DNA of 64,000 bases, from contig RPFO01000165.1 in assembly GCA_009746045.1 (NCBI GenBank), forward strand, positions 4,646,692 through 4,710,691, given 5' to 3'. Position numbers and translations under genes: made by a program. Positions 22,701 through 35,800 of the stretch are shown in pieces; positions within the stretch are counted from its first letter, which is position 1, and every line of letters begins with the position of its first letter. This DNA is from Mesostigma viride. Its lineage: Eukaryota; Streptophyta; Mesostigmatophyceae; Mesostigmatales; Mesostigmataceae. Below the pieces are notes generated by a model. The model was not told the DNA's origin and searched no databases. It worked only from the letters and a program-made list of their open reading frames with translations.

Positions 22701-24459
22701 AGGAGGCGGTTGTCGAGTCGGCACGCGCGTTTGGCAACTTCTCGCGATACGAGGTGGGTGGTTTGGCGGACATGTGTTTGTTTGTCGAGGGACCCGGTGG
22801 GCGGGAGACTTGTGTGTGGTGACGTGAGGTAAGGGGGAGGCGCGTTTGTCCTGTTGGGGGCGTTGGGGGCGTTGGGGGCGTTGGGGGCGTTGGGGGTACC
22901 GCGGGGGCGGTGCGTGTATGAGGTGGGCGATTCGGTGTATCCAAGGAGGTTATCAATACAAGGTGGGCAAAATATAAATGAAGTGTTCGCTGCGAATGGA
23001 TACGGTGGGGCCGAAGGGCAGGTCCACAGATTCCGTCCCAACTACACCTCGTCAATCCCCCCTCCCTTCCCTCTCCCCACCGCTTCCCCATGTGCTTCCC
23101 CTCCCTCCCCTCCCTCCCTCCCTCCCTCCCTCCCTCCCTCCTCCCTCCCTCCCTCCCTCCTCCCTCCTCTCCCTCCCTCTCCTCTCCTCCCTCCCTCCCT
23201 CCCTCCTCCCTCCTCCCTCCCTCCCTCCTCCCTCCCTCCCTCCCTCCCTCCTCCCTCCCTCCCTCCCTCCCTCCTCCCTCCCTCCCTCCCTCCTCCCTCC
23301 CTCCCTCCTCCCTCCCTCCTCTCCTCCCTCCTCCTCCCTCCCTCCCTCCCTCCCTCCCTCCCTCCTCCTCCCTCCCTCCCTCCCTCCATATGGATGTTGG
23401 CAATACATTATTTATTTATTATTTCGACATCGGGGCAATCGCTAATTCCCCCCCCCCCTGCCATGTCGATATCGGGACAATCATTAATTCTCCCGCCTGC
23501 AGGAGGTGCGCGCGTACATGGCGGCGGCGCGCGTGGACGACGCGCTCATCCTTCTGCTGGACCACAGCAACCGCGACATCCTCTTCTCCGCATGCGGGGC
23601 GCTCATGAACGTGACCGCCGAGCTCGAGCACAAGCGCGTGGTTGCGCGCGAGGGCGGCGTCGGCCGGCTGGTCGACGTGCTTGACCACTGGGCTGATGAG
23701 GACCTCTCTCTCGTGTGCGTCGTCTGCAAGACCCTGTTCAACCTCTCCGTCGCGTCCGCGTCGTCCACCCCGTCGCCCTCGTCCGGGGGCAGCGCGTCCT
23801 TGGTGGGCGGAAACAGCCTCTCCGCGTCCCAGGCCGCGGTCCACGAGTGCTTTGCGCCCGAGCACGTGCGCTCCATTGCCCGCGTGCTCCGTAGGACGAG
23901 GCGGCGGCTCGACCGGCTGGTGGCCGGGGACGGCGGGGAGGTGATAACGGCCGCTGACGAACGCCAGCTCAAGCAGCGGCGTGCGGCCGCCGAGGCGCAA
24001 GCAGCCAAGAAGGCAGCGAGCGCAGGCACGACGACGATGACGGGAGGCTCGGCGGGCATCGGGGGGCCTCCATCCTCAGGTCTATCGGGTGGGGCGGCCA
24101 CGGCCACTGGCGGTAATTCTGGTGGGAGCGGTGCCCTCTCTCGTCCCCCCCGTCGGCGCAGCAGCGGCGCCATTTCCCTGGAGAACGGGTCCGAAGGGAG
24201 CCCCGGGGGCGGGGAGGCCCCCCTGGAGGTGCCCAAGGTGTACGCAGTGGAGGAGGAGGTGGTCGAGTTTGGCGAGCTGTCGGCCGCACTGCTGGACCGG
24301 CTTGTCAAGCTCGGGTATGGCCGTGCGGTGCAGGAGGGGGTGGAGGATGGGGAGGAGGAGGCGGCGGGGGGAGGGGGGGGGGAGGGTGATCCGGAGTCCC
24401 CACTCTTGGAACCATTGGAGGGGGGGCGGGGGGACATGGCGGTTGTGGCCGGCCGGTAA
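16752..24459 (+). CDS. ARMC2: ARMC2-like armadillo-repeat protein (flagellar assembly)
   Basis: Five phase-0 exons: 16752-17618, 18995-20587, 21603-21677, 22649-22753, 23503-24459 (1198 residues). Seen: N-terminal [19 protein letters not shown] as in animal ARMC2, then armadillo-type blocks ([125 protein letters not shown]). Human ARMC2 has about 870 residues; the excess lies in Gly/Ser/Ala-rich insertions in exon 2 and a disordered exon 5 tail. Known: in mammals it is required for the sperm axoneme, and in Chlamydomonas it is an adapter for intraflagellar transport of radial spokes. Its presence suggests the organism builds motile cilia. The start is the first in-frame ATG; the upstream codons in that frame lack another. 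Confidence 0.92.
18208..18700. repeat. 43-bp and 36-bp arrays in ARMC2 intron 1
   Basis: About eight copies of a 43-bp unit (GGTATCAAGAGAAATGGGTA then TTTACAAGAGGAGGAACAAG) at 18208-18553. Three copies of a 36-bp unit starting ACCCATTATTATGGAGTGCT follow at 18592-18700. The intron then becomes C-rich up to the acceptor at 18994. Confidence 0.93.
20765..21075 (-). repeat. 56-bp minisatellite, reverse complement of the DBP4 intron array
   Basis: About five and a half copies of the unit found at 6782-7085, here in the opposite orientation (TGCGCTGGTTGTCTCCTTGA and so on). The array begins about 180 bp after the ARMC2 exon 2 donor at 20588. Several units share the same variant positions (GATACC or GACACC versus GATGCC). 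Confidence 0.95.
22155..22499. repeat. (AACC)n tetranucleotide array, about 85 copies
   Basis: Long, nearly pure AACC repeat in ARMC2 intron 3, with GACC variants clustered in the first 130 bases and pure units beyond. All its long open frames are repeat artefacts. It is followed by a C-rich stretch ending at the acceptor CCCCCCAG at 22641-22648. Confidence 0.97.
22856..23390. repeat. GTTGGGGGC array and long CCCTCC pyrimidine tract, ARMC2 intron 4
   Basis: Five units of a 9-bp G-rich repeat at 22856-22900, then almost 300 bases of (CCCT)n/(CCT)n-type pure pyrimidine sequence at 23095-23390. The pyrimidine tract is on the transcribed-sense strand, about 110 bp before the exon 5 acceptor at 23502. 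Confidence 0.95.
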
Positions 24460-26816
24460 CACTCTCGGCTAGGCACTCTCTAGCCTTCTAGTGAAGGTGC
24501 CTGGACGCCTCTCTTATGCACTCTCTAGCCTACTTTAGTGGGTGCCTTGCAGAGCAGTGCTACTGGAAGAGAGGCCGGCGCTAACGCAGTCACAGGTGGC
24601 ACATCGGCGCCATCAATGGGGCATGCTGGGGAGAACGGCTGGTGTGTGCGATGGCCACCTCCCATAAACGGTGCCAAGTCCATCGGGCGGCACAAGATGG
24701 GGCTGTGCTGGCCTGGCCAGCTGGTTGGCACGCGGACGGGCTGCCTTGCGTGGTGTTGCGCAGAGCCACATGGCATTGGTATGGGGCGAGACGACCAATA
24801 CTTGGTGTACACTGTCGTTGACGGCAGCCAGCATAGAGCACGGCTCGCCGATGCAGTCTTACCCGCAGGATGGTGCCTCCTACTTCATCGCGGTCACGTA
24901 TTTTAGCGGGTTCTCTTGTGTAGCAGATGAACAGGGTTGCTGGGCATGACTGACAGCAGACCAAACGGCTCCCCTTGGACAGCCTCTTGCTGTGCCCTGG
25001 TCAGAGATGTGTCTCGAGACTTTGTCTCATATCCAGATTCCTGTCCCAGGCGTATCAGGGCATGTGTTTTGTTGCTCTTGGCATCGCGTGCCCCTAAGCA
25101 AACTTTCTGTTCTGTTTCCCAATACCAGGGCAATGTCTGCAAAGGCTTTTGACTAGAAGCATTGCAGCCCCTCTTATATATTAAGTGAGACAACTAGTTG
25201 TGCAGCAAACTTTATGTATATTAAAGAAGCTCGCAGTATCAACAAGAGCATAGCGTTGTTCTATATTATTTTCATGAAACAGTAACTGTGTTCCCAAATC
25301 AACATCAGAGGCAGTCAATAATTCATTCGTTCATTCACGCTAATTAATTAATGTACACGTGAGCAAGTCCTCAGTGGGATGCGAATGGGATGGGATGGAT
25401 GTGCTATCTAGCTCCTAGCTACAGGGTTGTGGGCACCACGGCCCGCATCGCTGTGAATGCCAAACTGGGTCACACGCGGAGCCCCCACAGACTTGGGGGT
25501 GGTCTCCTTCATCACTATTTGCCACCTATCCTTGCGAGCCATGTGCCTCCATATTACAGACAAACCAGGAGGCTGCCCGGGCGTGAGCCCCTCCCATCTA
25601 GGGTAGCACTTGTCCATGCCGAGCGCCCGAGCCTATCACGGAAAGTCCACGTTCGACAACTGAATTACTCATTTGTGACATCCAATACTACAGCAAGGCA
25701 GAGTTGATATTTGCATGGCCCATGTCCTCGCAGTCTCAAGCCTGTGGTGGTTGTCCCATCGGTGTATGATGGGGGAAGCTATCTCGTTATTGTTCAGATT
25801 GCGTCCTCGAGGTCATCCATCGGGACACCCTGTTGCAGGGAGGATGACAAAACCGTTTACAAGCGCAGCATGGCAACAGAAGGACAGGTGTCAGTGTATG
25901 CACACCAAGAGTCCCTTTAGGGGTCGTGGGCGCAATTGAGCCCTCAAAGGCAATTTGGTCCCAACACGTTCCTGTTCCTAAAACTTATGCGGCCGCCGAA
26001 AATACGCCAGATCAGTGATGGAGTTGGCCAGAACAGCAAATAAGAACAAAGATTTTGACAATAAGTAACATGTGTGGAGACAAACTGCCATGATCCCAGC
26101 CAGAGGCTGCTATGATATGATGTCAACAATATAATGCTACCTCCAGCTTCGGCTAATTTAATGTAATGCTAATGCAGGCAAGCCTAGGCGGGCACAGAGC
26201 GGGATGTGACGACTCAGGTGCCATAATCTTCAGCTTGTTTTGAAGAAGACCGACTGACCAATAGCCCACTGACCGACAGAGCCATGTATATTTGACCGCG
26301 ATGACCATTGAGACATAGCCCGCTGCATATGACCATCTACACGCACGGAGGCATTGCTGCCCTGACCCGCTTGACCCACTTGACCCACTTCACTCACTTG
26401 ACTCCATTGAGCCACTTGACTCAATTGACCCACTTGACCAACTTGACCCACTTGACCCACTTGACCAACTTGACCCACTTGACCCACTTGACCCACTTGA
26501 CCCACTTGACCCACTTGACCCACTTGACCCACTTGACCCACTTGACCCACTTGACCCACTTGACCCACTTGACCCACTTGACCCACTTGACCCACTTGAC
26601 CCACTTGACCCACTTGACCCACTTGACCCACTTGACCCACTTGACCCTCTTCACCCTCTTCACCCACTTGACCCACTTGACTCATTCGACCCATATGACG
26701 AAATCTAGTGTGGGGTTCGACCAACATAACTGCACATATTCCCTTCCCTGCATCCCCTATGCAATCCGCGTCCTAAAGGAGAGGTCACAATGACAGGACA
26801 GCTATCTACTACTATA
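24460..26816. other. Intergenic region between convergent ARMC2 and Timeless
   Basis: The flanking genes converge here, so the region should hold both 3' untranslated regions. I find no supported gene. It ends with the 9-bp array at 26359-26690. A 16-bp motif related to the shared 56-bp repeat (AGTGAGACAACTAG) occurs near 25185. Confidence 0.65.
26359..26690. repeat. 9-bp array (TTGACCCAC)n, about 36 copies
   Basis: Nearly perfect 9-bp repeat with variants at both edges (CTTCACTCA, TTCACCCTC). It lies about 130 bp past the Timeless stop codon and may fall in that gene's 3' untranslated region. The open frames through it are artefacts of the 9-bp period. Confidence 0.95.
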
Positions 26817-29800
26817 CTAATGATGGCTGTAACCACATACCACGAATGCATCTGCCGCACGTGCAGGAGCATCCTCTGCCACACGCCGCAGCCGCCGCTT
26901 CTTCTTGGCACCGCCATCACCGCCGCCATCATTGCCGTCTTCATCCCTCTCTCGCTCGGTGGGCGCTTCCTTCACGCCGGAGGCCACGCCAGCACCCTTG
27001 CCCGTGGCACCAGCACCGCCAGCTGGCGCCTGCCCAGTGCCGCTCTTGCCGCGCTGACCAGCGTCGACGCCCTGGTTCCCTTCGCTCCCACTGACATCTG
27101 CAAACGGCACGCGCGCGAGCTTGCTGGCGATTTTCTTGAGTGCAGAAACGGCCGCATCTCCCTGCGTTATTGGCGGCTTCGCGGAAGGCCCCCCCGTTGG
27201 GCCCTTCTCGCGGTGATCGGAAGCCCGCGGTAGGGGGGCTGCCTCCCCCTCGTCCCCATCCCCCTCACCGATCTCGCTGGTGTCCGAGCTGCCACGCTTC
27301 TCTGTGCTGCGGCGCTTCTTGTCCTCCCTGGTCTTAGCTGTGGTACCAGTCAGCACCACGTCGACCTCCTCATTTACCTCTTCCTCTTCCTCGATCTTGT
27401 CCTCAATACCCGCCTTGGCCCCCTGCTTGCCGACCTTGCGCACAGACGCCCGGGCCAGCCGGCCGGCACTGCGCCCAGCCAGCGTCTTGCCTGCATTGGC
27501 GTTCGCAGGTGCAGCATCATCTTCGATGTCATCGACGTCATCACCAGCAACTTCATCGTCCTCATCCTTCTCTTCCTCCGACAGCTGGGCAGGGACAGCT
27601 GGCGCGCTCTTGGCCAGTCGGGCCCTCCCCGCGGCTGCCTTGGTCTTGTCAGTGCTGGTGTTGAGGCCACCCGGTGCCCCCTTTTTGGCGGCAGAGGGTG
27701 CGGCGACGCCCGATTTATCCTTGGCAGCGCCGCCCTTTGCGCTCTGGCTGGTCTTCCCATGGCGAGCGAGGGCTGGCAGCAAGGGCTCCTCGTCGTCAGC
27801 GCCGTCCTCGTCGTCGCTGTTGGCATGTGGCACGTCCTTCCCTTTGCCGGGACCCTCCTTGGCTTTTGAGCGGTTGTTGCCCGAGGGATTCTTGGCGCCC
27901 TCCTCACTGCGAGGGTTTACGGGAATGGGGGGGAGAGGGGGGGAGAGGGGGGGGGGGGGGGAGTGGATGTGCCGGTGGATTGGAATGAGAAAAAAAGCTT
28001 GCAAATCATGTTGGAGTAAGCGTGCAAATCATGTTAGAGGAAGCTCTGTAAGCAAACGCATGCCTGAACAGTTATTAATAGTTTGAGGGTATTATAAGCA
28101 AACGCATGCTTGAACAGTTATTAATAGTTTGAGGGGTATTATAAGCAAACGTATGCCTGAACAGTTATTAATAGTTTGAGGGGCGGTTCAGAGACTTGAA
28201 AAGTCAAACTAAAAAAGAAAACGGAGAGCCTGTGCGGAACCGCTTCCTCACAACACGACGAGGAGCGTGCGGAGGACGCTACAGATGGCTGTGCAATACA
28301 GAAAGTGTCCTGTTATTACTACTACAGACTAAAAGTATTACAAAAATCATCCAAACTTTTTGCAGATTTGTGGGGAAATGGGCAGGGGATGAGGGAGGCA
28401 TGTGAGGAAACCAAGAAACGACCTAAGAGTACGTATACCCCTAGTGCACGACACCCCGATACTGGCCACTCCCCCAATCTCAAGGAGACAACCAGACTCC
28501 CCCAATCTAGTTGTAGGCATGATACCCCATAGACTAGCCACAGCATCCGCATACCACACGAAAGAACTTAGAAACATGAAATAGACAGACAGACGTATGG
28601 ACACCCACCTGCTGCGCTTGGGCGCCTTGTTGGGCTGATTGGACGTCCGTTGGGACCGCTTCCCCGTAACGCGCTTGGCGTTCATCACGTCAAACACAGG
28701 CACATCCTCCTCCTCCTCCCCCTTGTCCTTGCCCTCGCCTCCCTTGCCCTCCTCTTCCCCCTCCCCCTCGCCCTCCTCATCGTCCTCCTCGACATCGCTC
28801 TCCTCTTCCTCTTCGTCGGACGAGCTGGCATACTTGCTGCGCCGCCTCTTCTTGTCCCCCTTCTTCCCCTTCCCCTTCCCCTTCCCTTTCTCCTTTCCCT
28901 TTCCATCGCCCTTGGCTTCGCCCGCCCCCTTGCCCTTCTGCTTGTCCCCTGCGTCTTCCTCCTCCACCTCGGCCCCCTTCTTGCCGCCCGCCCCCTTTGC
29001 CCCCTTGTCAAGCGCGTGGCGTTCCGCAGCGGCACTAGCCACCGCCGCCGCACGGCCTCCCTTGGCCAGCCGACGCAGGTGCCCCGAGAGACCCTTCGGC
29101 ACGGCTGTCCGCTTGCCACCATCCGCTACCTTGGCGGTGCCACCCATGTCATCCCCATCCGCTAATTCTTCGTCCGCGACGCTCACGTGCTCCCCAAGCA
29201 CGGCCAGGGCCCGGGTGGGCCAGTCAGCCCCGCTGGCAGCCCGGTCAGCCCCCCCACCGTCCAGCACCGCGGGGAACAGACGCCAGAAAACGCAGCCCTT
29301 GTCGGCGCTGCCCTTGTCGGCGCGTGCGGGCGGCTGGCAGCCCAGGGCTGTGGGACGCCATGCACCGGCCAGAGAAGTTTGCAGCGCGAGACGGTAGTGA
29401 AGGATGGGAAAGAGAGGTAGCGTTAGCGACCACCGAATAAGCGTCTGTCAAGCGAGCAACCTTGCCAAGAGAGGCAGCAACTGCCTGGTATACTTAGGCC
29501 GCCCGGCGTTTGCGTAAAGTATACAACAGTGAAGTGCGTATAGAGTACAGCGGGGAAGTGTGTATAGTGTACAACAACATTTTTCTCAAGTGATATGATT
29601 TAACAACAGTGAAGTATACAGCAACACTTCTAGTTTGGTAGGGTATATGTCTAGTTCGGTGTCTACATATCCCGCTCGGCGACGACTGCTACTTCATCAT
29701 AAGTAATGTAGTGATATCTAATACATGGAAATATAGAAGCAACAGCACTACTATTGCTGGTAGTGTCTAGTGCCAAGGGGTATTCAACCAGGGTGATATG

Positions 29801-32800
29801 CTGGGTTATTCCCACACCACTCACCGAACATCAGCTGCTTCACCCGGCGGGTGCCCGTCAGCTGCCACAGCGGTGCGTCCAGAGGGACCAGAACGTGTGC
29901 TGGCAACCGCGCTCTGCTTGCCACCCTCGCCCGCTCCCCTTCACTATCCGCGGCATCCGCATCTGCTGTCACCGCCACCCCCCACAGCTTGCTTGCCGTC
30001 TGGATCTCGCGGTACAGCCAGGAGAGGAGCCGGTCACGTTGCTTCCCTGACAGGGGGGGCTCCGTGGCTCGCATGCGGGCGGCTGTTGCGTCGGTCGCGT
30101 CGCGGCCATCATCAGTGTCATCGTCGTCATCGCGGCTCTTGTCGTCCTTGCCTGGCCGCTCCAGCCCTGTTCATAACCACCCAATAATAATATTATAGTG
30201 ATAGTAATATATAGTGGTATTATAGTGGTGATGTTATAGTGGTAGTAATATATATTGTTGATTTATGATGACATGTTATCATCATCGTCAATGCCCCGAT
30301 CATAATTCAACAACCTCCCAATCATCATCAGTCGATGCAGGGATTACAGCGCCAGAATAACGTTGACTCGCGGCGATACAACTAGGCCGTGACACAATCA
30401 CATTTCGAAGACGCGACATGAAGAACGCGCTCACGGTAAACAGCGCGATGTCTGGCAAAGCAGCTAAGCAAGACTACTGCCAAATCTATCGCACACAGCG
30501 CTATTATGTAAGCCTTTCGGTGGCGTACCCCATGGTGGCTGGCAACCCTCATACCTTACATATGCTGGCCACCCACATGCCTTTCGTGCTGGCATATGCA
30601 CACCTTATATTTGATGGCGACCCACTTACTCATGCTGGCTCATTCATATCTCGTATGTGCTGGCAACCCACACACCTTTGACCGCTTCACGGATCGCCTC
30701 CTCCGAGAGGCTCCCCATCGGTGGGGGCGCCAGCTCATCGCCTGAGTCCTCATCCCCACTGCCTCCCTCGCTTCCACTGCCGCCGTCACTCGCCCCCTCG
30801 CCCTCGTCGCCCAGGCCATCGACCAGGGGCCTCGGGGCCGGCGCGTTGGGGTCGACTCGGCCCTTCTTGGCCCGGTGGCTGCGCAGCCCTAACTGGTGCA
30901 GACGCCGAACCATTTGTCCATAGGTGAAGGGGCGCCCGTCGCGGGCCGCCGTGCCCGTGTCGATGCCTTGCGCTCGGCGTTGCTCGGTTTGCTCATTGAG
31001 GTCTTGGAGGATAAGGGGAAGGTGGTGCCGGCTGGCGCGCGAGTGGCTGCGGTGGGATGTAATAGGGGGGGGGGGGGGGGGGGTGAAGGGCACGAGGACA
31101 TGAGGGCAGGAGGGCAGGAGGGCAGGAGGGCAGGAGGGCAGGAGGGCAGGAGGGCGGGAGGGCAGGAGGGCAGGAGGGCAGGAGGGCAGGAGGGCAGGAG
31201 GGCAGGAGGGCAGGAGGGCAGGAGGGCAGGAGGGCAGGAGGGCAGGAGGGCAGGAGGGCAGGAGGGCAGGAGGGCAGGAGGGCAGGAGGGCAGGAGGGCA
31301 GGATGGCAGGAGGGCAGGAGGGCAGGAGGGCAGGAGGGCAGGAGGGCAGGAGGGCAGGAGGGCAGGAGGGCAGGAGGGCAGGAGGGCAGGAGGGCAGGAG
31401 GGCAGGAGGGCAGGAGGGCAGGAGGGCAGGAGGGCAGGAGGGCAGGAGGGCAGGAGGGCAGGAACGCACGAGGGTACATGGGACATGAAAAAATCCTAGT
31501 TATACATTGGTATATTCGGCAGAAAAGGATGTCGATGCGACCCCCAGCAGCCTGCAGCCGGGGAGAGGAGAACTATCCTAGTTCACTACTATCCTAGTTC
31601 ACTACTAACCTAATTCACTACTATCCTAGTTCACTACTATCCTAGTTCACTACTAACCTAATTCACTACTATCCTAGTTCACTACTATCCTAATTCACTA
31701 CTAACCTAATTCACTACTATCCTTATTCACTACTATCCTTATTCACTACTATCCTAATTCACTACTATCCTAGTTCACTGCCATAAGGAACCATGTCGGT
31801 AGTCCACACACACACACACACACAAACAACACTCACATACATGCAAGCACACACACAAGCATACAAACACACACATGCGCGCGCACAAACAACACTCACA
31901 CGCACGCATGTCAAAGTCTTGTTACCTGTCATACAGCTGGCGCAGGAGCTCATCCTCCTCTTCGCTGAAAATACGGCTGGCAACTGCACCGCCGTCGCCC
32001 GCTGCCGGCATGTCACCCTCCGCACCGTGCCTGTGACCGCGACAGGTGGCAACAGGAGGTCACGACAGGTGGCAAGGGACCACCACCAGGAACAGGGCAG
32101 CAGTGCACGCAATCATCATGGGGGAGGCCACGATTGTCTGCCGTAGGCAGGGGGGTGGACGCATGAAAATGCTGGCCCAGCTGGACCAGCATAACAGGCC
32201 CAGCTGGACCAGCAGAACAGGCCCAGCTGGACCAGCATAACAGGCCCAGCTGGACCAGCAGAACAGGCCCAGCTGGACCAGCAGAACAGGCCCAGCGGGA
32301 CCAGCATAACAGGCCCAGCGGGACCAGCATAACAGGCCCAGCGGGACCAGCATAACAGGACCAGCGGGACCAGCATAACAGGCCCAGCGGGACCAGCATA
32401 ACAGGCCCAGCGGGACCAGCATAACAGGCCCAGCGGACACAACCGGAATGTGCCAGGCGTCCAAAAAGCCACCCCTCATCTCAAGGGGGCGGATTTTTCA
32501 GTTACGAGTGAGGAAGAGAGGAGCATGTACAATGCGCTGCCAGGGCTAGTACCCCACAGAGCATGCACAAGGTGTGCCCTAGTGCTAGCATGCCGCGGAG
32601 CATGTACAAGGTGTTGCCACCTAGCATCCCATCCGCGCTGCCATTCGTTACCCACCTGCCGTACCGCTCTAGGCGGGAGCCGATCCTGAAACATGCCAGC
32701 TGTCCACCCACACTGGATGCTATTCGACATGGACATTTGCCATCGACATGGACTTTGCCACCCACCTGTCGCACCGCTCCGCGTCTGAGCCCCCCTATAT

Positions 32801-35800
32801 ATAGAAATTCATCGAGAATGATAAATTACGGAGGTGAGCCTATATATATACTACTAGAAATAATAGACCCCTATACATTCATTTTTTATATTATGTACCG
32901 TTCCGCGTCCGAGCCCCCCTCCGACTCATCCGAACCGAGCGCGTCGCCCTTGCCGCGCGCGCCAAGGGCCCTGGGCCTCCCCTTGCCCTTGCGGCCCTTG
33001 CGCGCCTCCCCCAGCGCATAGTCGGCGGCGATGAGCGCGCAGTCCTGTCGTGTCTTCCAGAAGAGCACGTCTAAAAATAGGAGCGGCTGGGACTTGAGGT
33101 GCCTGGCCGAGGTGGATGTTGTGTGCGTGGCCCATGGGGGGGGGAGGGGGGGGGGGCATTGCATATTTGTGTGCATGTATGTCAGTACATGTGCATGTGT
33201 ACGTGCGTGTGAGTATTCGTGTGCACACTGGATGCAGTTCATATGCATGAGTTGTGAGGTGATAGAGATGAATACCCTGGGGGTGAAGACCTGGGGGAAG
33301 AAGAACCTGGGGGGCATGCTGAGAATGAGAGAGAGGAAAGGATGAAAGAGAGGAAGGGATACCAGCTACCGATGGGCCAAGAATTCTGAGAAGGGGTCAT
33401 GTGTGATGGCTTATCCGTTATGTGATGTCTTGGAGTATATGAACATCATATACATGATATCCACTAGGCTGCTAGTACGAGGCCATAATATGAATATATG
33501 TTGCCTGTCAGCCCAGAACGATTCCCACGGGGTACCGGTACCAAAGAAGTCTCACAAGTGGTCAAGTGCAGCAATCACCACGTGTGGATGAGCAACTATT
33601 GTACTAACTACCCATACATATATACAAGCCATTTCGTCAACCAATTACGCTATGTCCTGCTTCACATTGCAAACTTGGCCCCTCACCGCAAAAAGAAAGA
33701 CGTCATGCTGGATTCGGGACAGGTGGACCCTGGATCGACAGGCCGTCGCCTGAACACGGCTGTCCCGTTTCGCTAATATGACTACAACTCTGCACAGGCC
33801 TGCTTATCGGCTTCTTACAATCATCTTGCTTATCTCCACGCATACGGCTAGTCTATCACCTAATCACCTTGCTTATCTCCACGCATACGGCTAGTCTATC
33901 ACCTAATCACCTTGCTTATCTCCACGCATACGGCTAGTCTATCACCTAATCACCTTGCTTATCTCCACGCATACGGCTAGTCTATCACCTAATCACCTTG
34001 CTTATCTCCACGCATACGGCTAGTCTATCACCTAATCACCTTGCTTATCTCCACGCATACGGCTAGTCTATCACCTAATCACCTTGCTTATCTCCACGCA
34101 TACGGCTAGTCTATCACCTAATCACCTTGCTTATCTCAACGCATACAGCTAGTCTATCACCTAATCACCTTGCTTATCTCCACGCATACGGCTAGTCTAT
34201 CACCTAATCACCTTGCTTATCTCCACGCATACGGCTAGTTTATCACCTAAGGCGCGTCTTCTCTTACCTTGTTTGCTAATCGCTCTATTTCGCGTATCTC
34301 CACACAAATTTGGGCTTTTACCGGAAGAAGGAGCCGACGACCGCACGCGCAAACTGCTTCAGCTCGCTGCGCTCCGCCAGCACATCATCCCGAAGAATAC
34401 CCCCCAGCACCCCCAGCACCGAGAGCTGGAACAGCATGGGCTCGAGGCCGCAGCGGTCGACCACCACGTCCCGCAGCATGCGCAGCACGCACCCGTTCAG
34501 CTGGTCCCCGTTCGTCCGGTAGCCCTTGAGCAGCCACACATACGTCGCCACGTTGTGATTGGTCGCACACTCGGCAAACGCACGCGCCATGCAGAATCGG
34601 CGCTCTGTCACGCCACCCTCCTCCCCCTCCTCCTCCCCCTCCTCGTCCTCCTCCTCCTCATCATCAGAGGCCATGCCCCCCTCTACCCCCTTCTTCCCGT
34701 CCTTCTCCGCTTCCCCTCCCTTGGTGCCACTCGCCCCAGCCTCCTTGCCCTTGGCTTTGTCAGCCCCCGCATGCTGTCCTCCGTCACCCTTTTCTCCCAC
34801 TTCTCCCTCGGCTGTATACTCGCTCTCTCCGCCTCCCCCATCGCCCTTCCCCTTGCCCGCCTCCTCTGACTCCTCCCCGTGGGCCATCCCTGCGGCCTCG
34901 GTACCATCACCCCCATCATGAGGTGCAGTGGATCCTCCAGGGACCCCGTCCTTAGATGGCCGAGCATCACCTGCGGCATCCCTGGACTCCCTCTCACCAG
35001 CAGTTTTCGGGGGCCGAGGAGGGGCACAATCGTACGGGTCCTTTTCAGGAGCAACCGAGCTGTCTGGCGAGGCATGAGACGCGTTGCGTGAGGAGAGCCT
35101 TTCTGGTTCCGCAGCCCGACCCTCCGCAGGGCCTGCCTGCCCCCTCTCGTTGTCAGCAGCGCCATCATGGCCCAGTACCCCACCTGGCCCAGTGCCGTCG
35201 TCACGGTCCCCATTGCCCTTCTCGCCTTCAACCTGATCATCATCCTCGCGGCGGACTCTGCCGCCACCCTGGCTGGTATCCCTGCCAGGCGGGAACGTGT
35301 CATCCTCACCCGTCTTGGTGGCACTCGCGCTGCCACCTGCCCCTGCAGGGCCTGCAGTCCCGCCTTTCCCTCCGTTCCCACTGCCATCGATGCCATCATT
35401 GTCGCCTTTGGGCTCCTCGCCGTCCAGCTCGCCCTCGGACTTGCCCTTGGCGGATGCCGAATCCTTCTTTTCCGCGTCCTTCTTATGCTTCTTCCCGCGC
35501 CGCTTCTTGAGCTTGACGAGGAAGCCCGTCTCCTTCCAGCGGTCGTTCAGCTCCTGCAGCATCGACAGCGTGACGTCCAGCAGCTCCACGAGGTCCACCA
35601 CGTAGCTGCGAGCGGGAGCAGTACGTGGCTCAGTGTCATTTTAGTGACCACGAAGTATACAGTGAACGGATGGATGTCCACTAGTCCACGAGGTCTACCA
35701 CCTGGCTGCGGCAGCCATCGCCTGCCACCTCCCACTCAAACTGCGCGGAAGCTTCCAAGGGCATAGCGCATCCAACTTACCAACACACACACACACACAC

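Noticed and set aside
22531-23684. Leu-Pro-Ser and Arg-Glu-Gly repeat proteins
   Set aside because: They run through the CCCTCC pyrimidine tract. Exon 4 and exon 5 of ARMC2 on either side explain the only conserved sequence.
29245-29451. Longer Timeless exon 16 starting at an acceptor near 29453
   Set aside because: The frame is open and looks coding, but its phase (0) does not fit exon 15, which ends in phase 1. The acceptor at 29348 fits and yields the expected FALGCQPP motif.
30993-31597. Pro-Ser-Cys-Leu-rich and Gly-Arg-rich long frames
   Set aside because: Artefacts of the 8-bp GGGCAGGA array. Only the part downstream of the acceptor at 31047 (minus strand) is coding.
34213-35766. Long plus-strand frames opposite Timeless exon 11
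   Set aside because: They are the complement of a long GC-rich coding exon whose minus-strand frame has clear family motifs.
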